A model generated the notes under the pieces. It did no database searches, had not been told where the DNA came from, and saw only the letters and a list, made by a program, of their open reading frames with translations. DNA of 64,000 nt, taken from Lysobacteraceae bacterium. Lineage in GTDB: Bacteria; Pseudomonadota; Gammaproteobacteria; Xanthomonadales; Xanthomonadaceae. The translations under genes were made by a program, and so were the position numbers. Of this stretch, positions 61,879-64,000 are shown in pieces (the first letter of the stretch is position 1; each line of letters opens with the position of its first letter). The stretch spans positions 62,001-126,000 of the forward strand of contig JAMLIV010000002.1 in NCBI GenBank assembly GCA_023954075.1, read 5' to 3'.

Positions 61879-62715
61879 TCAGCCACGCTCCAGCGTTCCC
61901 GCCGAAGCGCGTCGCGTGTGCAGATTGAAGGTGGCGCCGCGCACCAGCACGTGCACGCGCAGGCCGATCAGGCAGACCGGATCGCTCTCGTCGGCCTGCG
62001 CCATCGAGGAAAACTCCGCGCCGTCGGCATCCACCACGGTGACCGCGCCCGAGCCTTCCACCTCCAGGGTGTTGTCGGGGCCGATGAAGGCCGCGGTGTC
62101 CTCGTCCAGGCCGATGCCGACCGGAAACGGGTTGTACGCCAGCGCGCTGACCAGACGCCCGAGGCGGTCGCGCTGGCGGAAGTGCTGGTCGATGATGAAG
62201 CGGTTGGTCAGACCCAGGCCCGGCGCCAGGCGCACGCTGTCGGCGCGCGGCGAACCGCCTTCGGCACCGAAGGCGATCATGTGTTCGGAAAGAATGCTCG
62301 CGCCCGCGCTGGTGCCGCCCACGGCCACGCCGGCCGCGTTGGTCTGGCGGATCATCTTGGCCGCGCGGGTGCCGCCCAGGATGGTGGACAGGCGCAGCTG
62401 GTTGCCGCCGGTGAAGAACACCCCGGTGGCGTAGGCGATGCGCTCCAGCCAGTCCTCGCGCTCGCCGTCGGCGCGGGTGGCGAAGTTGAGCGAAGTGACG
62501 CGCGCGGCACCAAGGTCGGAAAAGATCTTCTCGTAGCGCGCGCCGGTATCTTCCAGCCGGCTGGCGGTCGGGATCACCACGATATCGGCCTCGCCGCCGC
62601 CGCACACGCGCACGAAGCGCTTGAGGATGCGCGGATCGTGCTCCTTGTCCTCGGCGCCGCCGATCGGGACGATCCAGCCGCGCTCGTCGCCGTCGGCGAC
62701 CCTGCTAGGGCTCAT
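61879..62715 (-). CDS. cphB: Cyanophycinase
   Basis: A serine peptidase (family S51) that degrades cyanophycin to beta-Asp-Arg dipeptides. The 278 residues show the family opening WIVPIGGAEDKE, IVVIPTASRLED near 45, VFFTGGNQLRL near 98, the nucleophile block AVGGTSAGASIL (Ser in GTSAGA, near 132), and FIIDQHFRQRDRLGRL near 175. No signal peptide is evident, so an intracellular enzyme. ATG 62715 gives the right length (about 270-280). It is in the same orientation as cphA but separated by the CTERM-type gene, so co-transcription is possible. Confidence 0.93.
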   Translation of the reverse strand: MSPSRVADGDERGWIVPIGGAEDKEHDPRILKRFVRVCGGGEADIVVIPTASRLEDTGARYEKIFSDLGAARVTSLNFATRADGEREDWLERIAYATGVFFTGGNQLRLSTILGGTRAAKMIRQTNAAGVAVGGTSAGASILSEHMIAFGAEGGSPRADSVRLAPGLGLTNRFIIDQHFRQRDRLGRLVSALAYNPFPVGIGLDEDTAAFIGPDNTLEVEGSGAVTVVDADGAEFSSMAQADESDPVCLIGLRVHVLVRGATFNLHTRRASAGTLERG

Positions 62716-62842
62716 GGTTCTTCTTGCTCCAGGACTGCAATCGCGCGGCGCGGACCGCGCATTTTTGCCGCGTTGGCGGGATTTTCCAAGCGGGGCTGTC
62801 GTGGCTGCGCCAAGGGCGTGGGTGGCGGCCTGCTGCTTGGGG

Positions 62843-62958
62843 TGCGGCTTCTTTCGGTTTTGGTTGTGCGCTGTCGCGGGGTTTCGTCCGCCCCGGCGGC
62901 GACCGACCTACTTTCTCTTGCTTGTCCAAGAGAAAGAAACCAAAGAGAAGGACACCCC
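62843..62958 (+). repeat. Dispersed repeat element, copy A
   Basis: Reads TGCGGCTTCTTTCGGTTTTGG at its start, then CGCGGGGTTTCGTCCGCC, and a hairpin of TTTCTCTTG/CAAGAGAAA type near 62921-62936. Copy B at 63317-63432 matches its reverse complement at roughly four positions in five by eye over its length. Confidence 0.85.
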
Positions 62959-63043
62959 TCTGGCCCCAAGAGCAGGAGCGTGCAGGCCGGGGCGGTGTTT
63001 CATGCTCGCCGCACCGGTCTTCGGGTGCCTCGGTGTCGCGGTG

Positions 63044-63132
63044 TAGGAGCGAGCTTGCTCGCGACAGGGTGATCCGCAATCGTCTGCGTCTTGCGTTACG
63101 TCAGCGCCTGATCGCGAGCAAGCTCGCTCCTA
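63044..63132. repeat. REP palindrome pair (REPIN-like)
   Basis: TAGGAGCGAGCTTGCTCGCGA at 63044-63064 is the exact reverse complement of TCGCGAGCAAGCTCGCTCCTA at 63112-63132, with 47 bases between. This is the classic REPIN layout. Confidence 0.88.
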
Positions 63133-63316
63133 CAAAAAGCAGCCGTTCGCTCTCGCTCTTGATCTACCGTGCCCCCATGAGCCGCGCCGAGTAGCGCAGG
63201 CGGCCGGCGGGGAAAGGCGCGATTGTTCGAGGCCATGGATGGCCGAGTTCGCGCCGGCCGCCGGGTGCCGAGCAACGCAGGGCACGACGCCTGCGCAGCA
63301 GGCGGCGCGCGGTGCC

Positions 63317-63432
63317 GGGGTGCCGTTTCTTTGGGTTACCTTTCTTTGGGCAAGCAAAGAAAGGTAACTCGGCCGCCGCCGAGGCGGACGAAACCCCGCG
63401 AAAGCGCAAAACCAAAACCGAAGGAAGCCGCA
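63317..63432 (-). repeat. Dispersed repeat element, copy B
   Basis: Inverted copy of the element at 62843-62958. On the minus strand it starts TGCGGCTTCCTTCGGTTTTGG and includes CGCGGGGTTTCGTCCGCC. Its internal hairpin is TTACCTTTCTTTG-CTTGCC-CAAAGAAAGGTAA on the minus strand. Confidence 0.85.
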
Positions 63433-63469
63433 CACACCACACCACCCACAACGCGCATCAAGCCGCGCG

Positions 63470-64000
63470 CTACAGCCCCAGTCGCACCACCACCGCATCG
63501 CCCTCGATCCGCAGCTCGCGCAGCAGCAGGCGCGCCGAGCCCTGTTTCAGGTCGGTGCGGTCCAGGGTGTAGACCGGCCTCTGGCTGAAGACCTCCGCGA
63601 GCAGTTCGCGCACCGAGTCGGTGGCGCGCTGGGCGTGGCGCTCGGGCAGGCCGTCGATGACCAACCGGGTGATGACCGGATCGACGAGGAAGAGCGCGCC
63701 GCGCGCCTCGTCGTAGCGCACCCCGGTTTCCAGCTCGATGCGTCCGCCCAGGTCGCTGCGACCGCCCTCCAGCTTGAGGTTGAGGCGGGCGTCGACTCCG
63801 ACCGCGACGCGCTGGCGCTGCGGCAGGAACTCCAGGCTCGGGTCAGCCAGGCGCCAGCGCAGGAGCAGCAGCACGGTGCGCTCGACCGGGAAGCGCTCGG
63901 CCAGCTGCGCGCGCAGCTGCGGTTCGGTGACGCGCACTTCGAGCGAACGGCCCTTGAGCCACCACACCGTTGCGGCGGCCAGCAGCAGGGCGGCGAGGCC
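63470..64000 (-). CDS. DUF1439-like protein, 5' part cut by window edge
   Basis: The 176 visible residues begin inside an N-terminal hydrophobic segment (GLAALLLAAATVWWL) and continue with a beta-rich domain: LEVRVTEPQLRAQLAERFPVERTVLLLLRWRLADPSLEF, VAVGVDARLNLKLE and ARGALFLVDPVITRL. This fits DUF1439/YceB-type membrane-anchored or lipoprotein beta proteins. The true start lies beyond base 64000. Identification is from a family-like pattern only. Confidence 0.6.
   Translation of the reverse strand, partial: GLAALLLAAATVWWLKGRSLEVRVTEPQLRAQLAERFPVERTVLLLLRWRLADPSLEFLPQRQRVAVGVDARLNLKLEGGRSDLGGRIELETGVRYDEARGALFLVDPVITRLVIDGLPERHAQRATDSVRELLAEVFSQRPVYTLDRTDLKQGSARLLLRELRIEGDAVVVRLGL

Larger units (their letters stand above)
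62716..63469. other. Gene-free block of nested inverted repeats
   Basis: 754 bases with only spurious frames. Two inverted copies of one element of about 116 bases (62843-62958 and 63317-63432) face each other, each with an internal hairpin (ACTTTCTCTTGCTTGTCCAAGAGAAAG in the first). Between them is an inverted REP pair (63044-63064 and 63112-63132). The same elements recur in this bacterial group by their look, giving the false proteins typical of this region. Confidence 0.85.

Noticed and set aside
62724-63194. Several 80-156-residue frames in the 62.7-63.5 kb gap
   Set aside because: They are produced by the repeat elements themselves, run on both strands and carry no family signature.

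Overview
The window looks like chromosome of a high-GC (about 70 % by eye) gammaproteobacterium, most likely in or near Xanthomonadales/Lysobacterales. The signs are the tpiA-secG-tRNA-Leu order, a GacA/UvrY-type regulator, argS followed by an FtsN-like SPOR gene, REP-type palindromes, and secreted proteins with C-terminal sorting-like tails. This placement is inferred from gene content and order; no marker gene was compared.

Layout. 0-5.5 kb: partial upp, a DUF3228 gene, a REP pair, an acyltransferase-SGNH membrane protein, tRNA-Leu(GAG), secG, tpiA and a short-chain dehydrogenase. 5.5-10.0 kb: one minus-strand run of five tightly packed genes (TIM-barrel isomerase, luxS, a sedoheptulose-7-phosphate-cyclase-like gene, ubiG, a UbiA-family prenyltransferase) that reads like an uncharacterised cyclitol/prenyl pathway. 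10.4-17 kb: DUF465 gene, nucleoside hydrolase, gacA-like regulator, rne with a hexamer-repeat tail, rluC. 17.2-24.4 kb: a five-gene envelope-stress-like operon (PspA-like, AAA ATPase, coiled-coil membrane protein, solute-binding/OmpA fusion, AsmA-like). 24.5-38.8 kb: mostly housekeeping (DUF4920, hrpB, TonB receptor, secreted glucose/sorbosone dehydrogenase, SPOR protein, argS, DUF349, DUF2333, ppa). 39-43.3 kb: two L,D-transpeptidases and a proton-pumping pyrophosphatase. 43.4-48.3 kb: a TetR regulator divergent from an RND efflux pair. 48.3-55.9 kb: a lower-GC defence island. 56-62.7 kb: a cyanophycin locus (Mur ligase, cphA, secreted CTERM-type protein, cyanophycinase). 62.7-63.5 kb: a gene-free block of nested inverted repeats, followed by a partial DUF1439 gene.

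The most striking region is the defence island. A type III restriction-modification system (mod at 52613-55858, res at 48315-51179) has a complete mqsR-mqsA-secB-like toxin-antitoxin-chaperone module between its two subunits. All five genes lie on one strand. The last four are joined by ATGA or GTGA stop/start overlaps, so the toxin module and the nuclease subunit would be made from one coupled message. MqsA carries a C-terminal extension of about 50 residues, as expected of a chaperone-addicted antitoxin. The mqsA/secB junction carries an exact 69-bp tandem duplication that doubles the chaperone start site. The target-recognition part of mod is near 50 % GC, which suggests recent exchange.

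The second region of interest is the luxS/cyclase/ubiG/UbiA run. It combines an AI-2-forming enzyme family with a sugar-phosphate cyclase and a prenyltransferase in one operon, and partly resembles the known ebo clusters.
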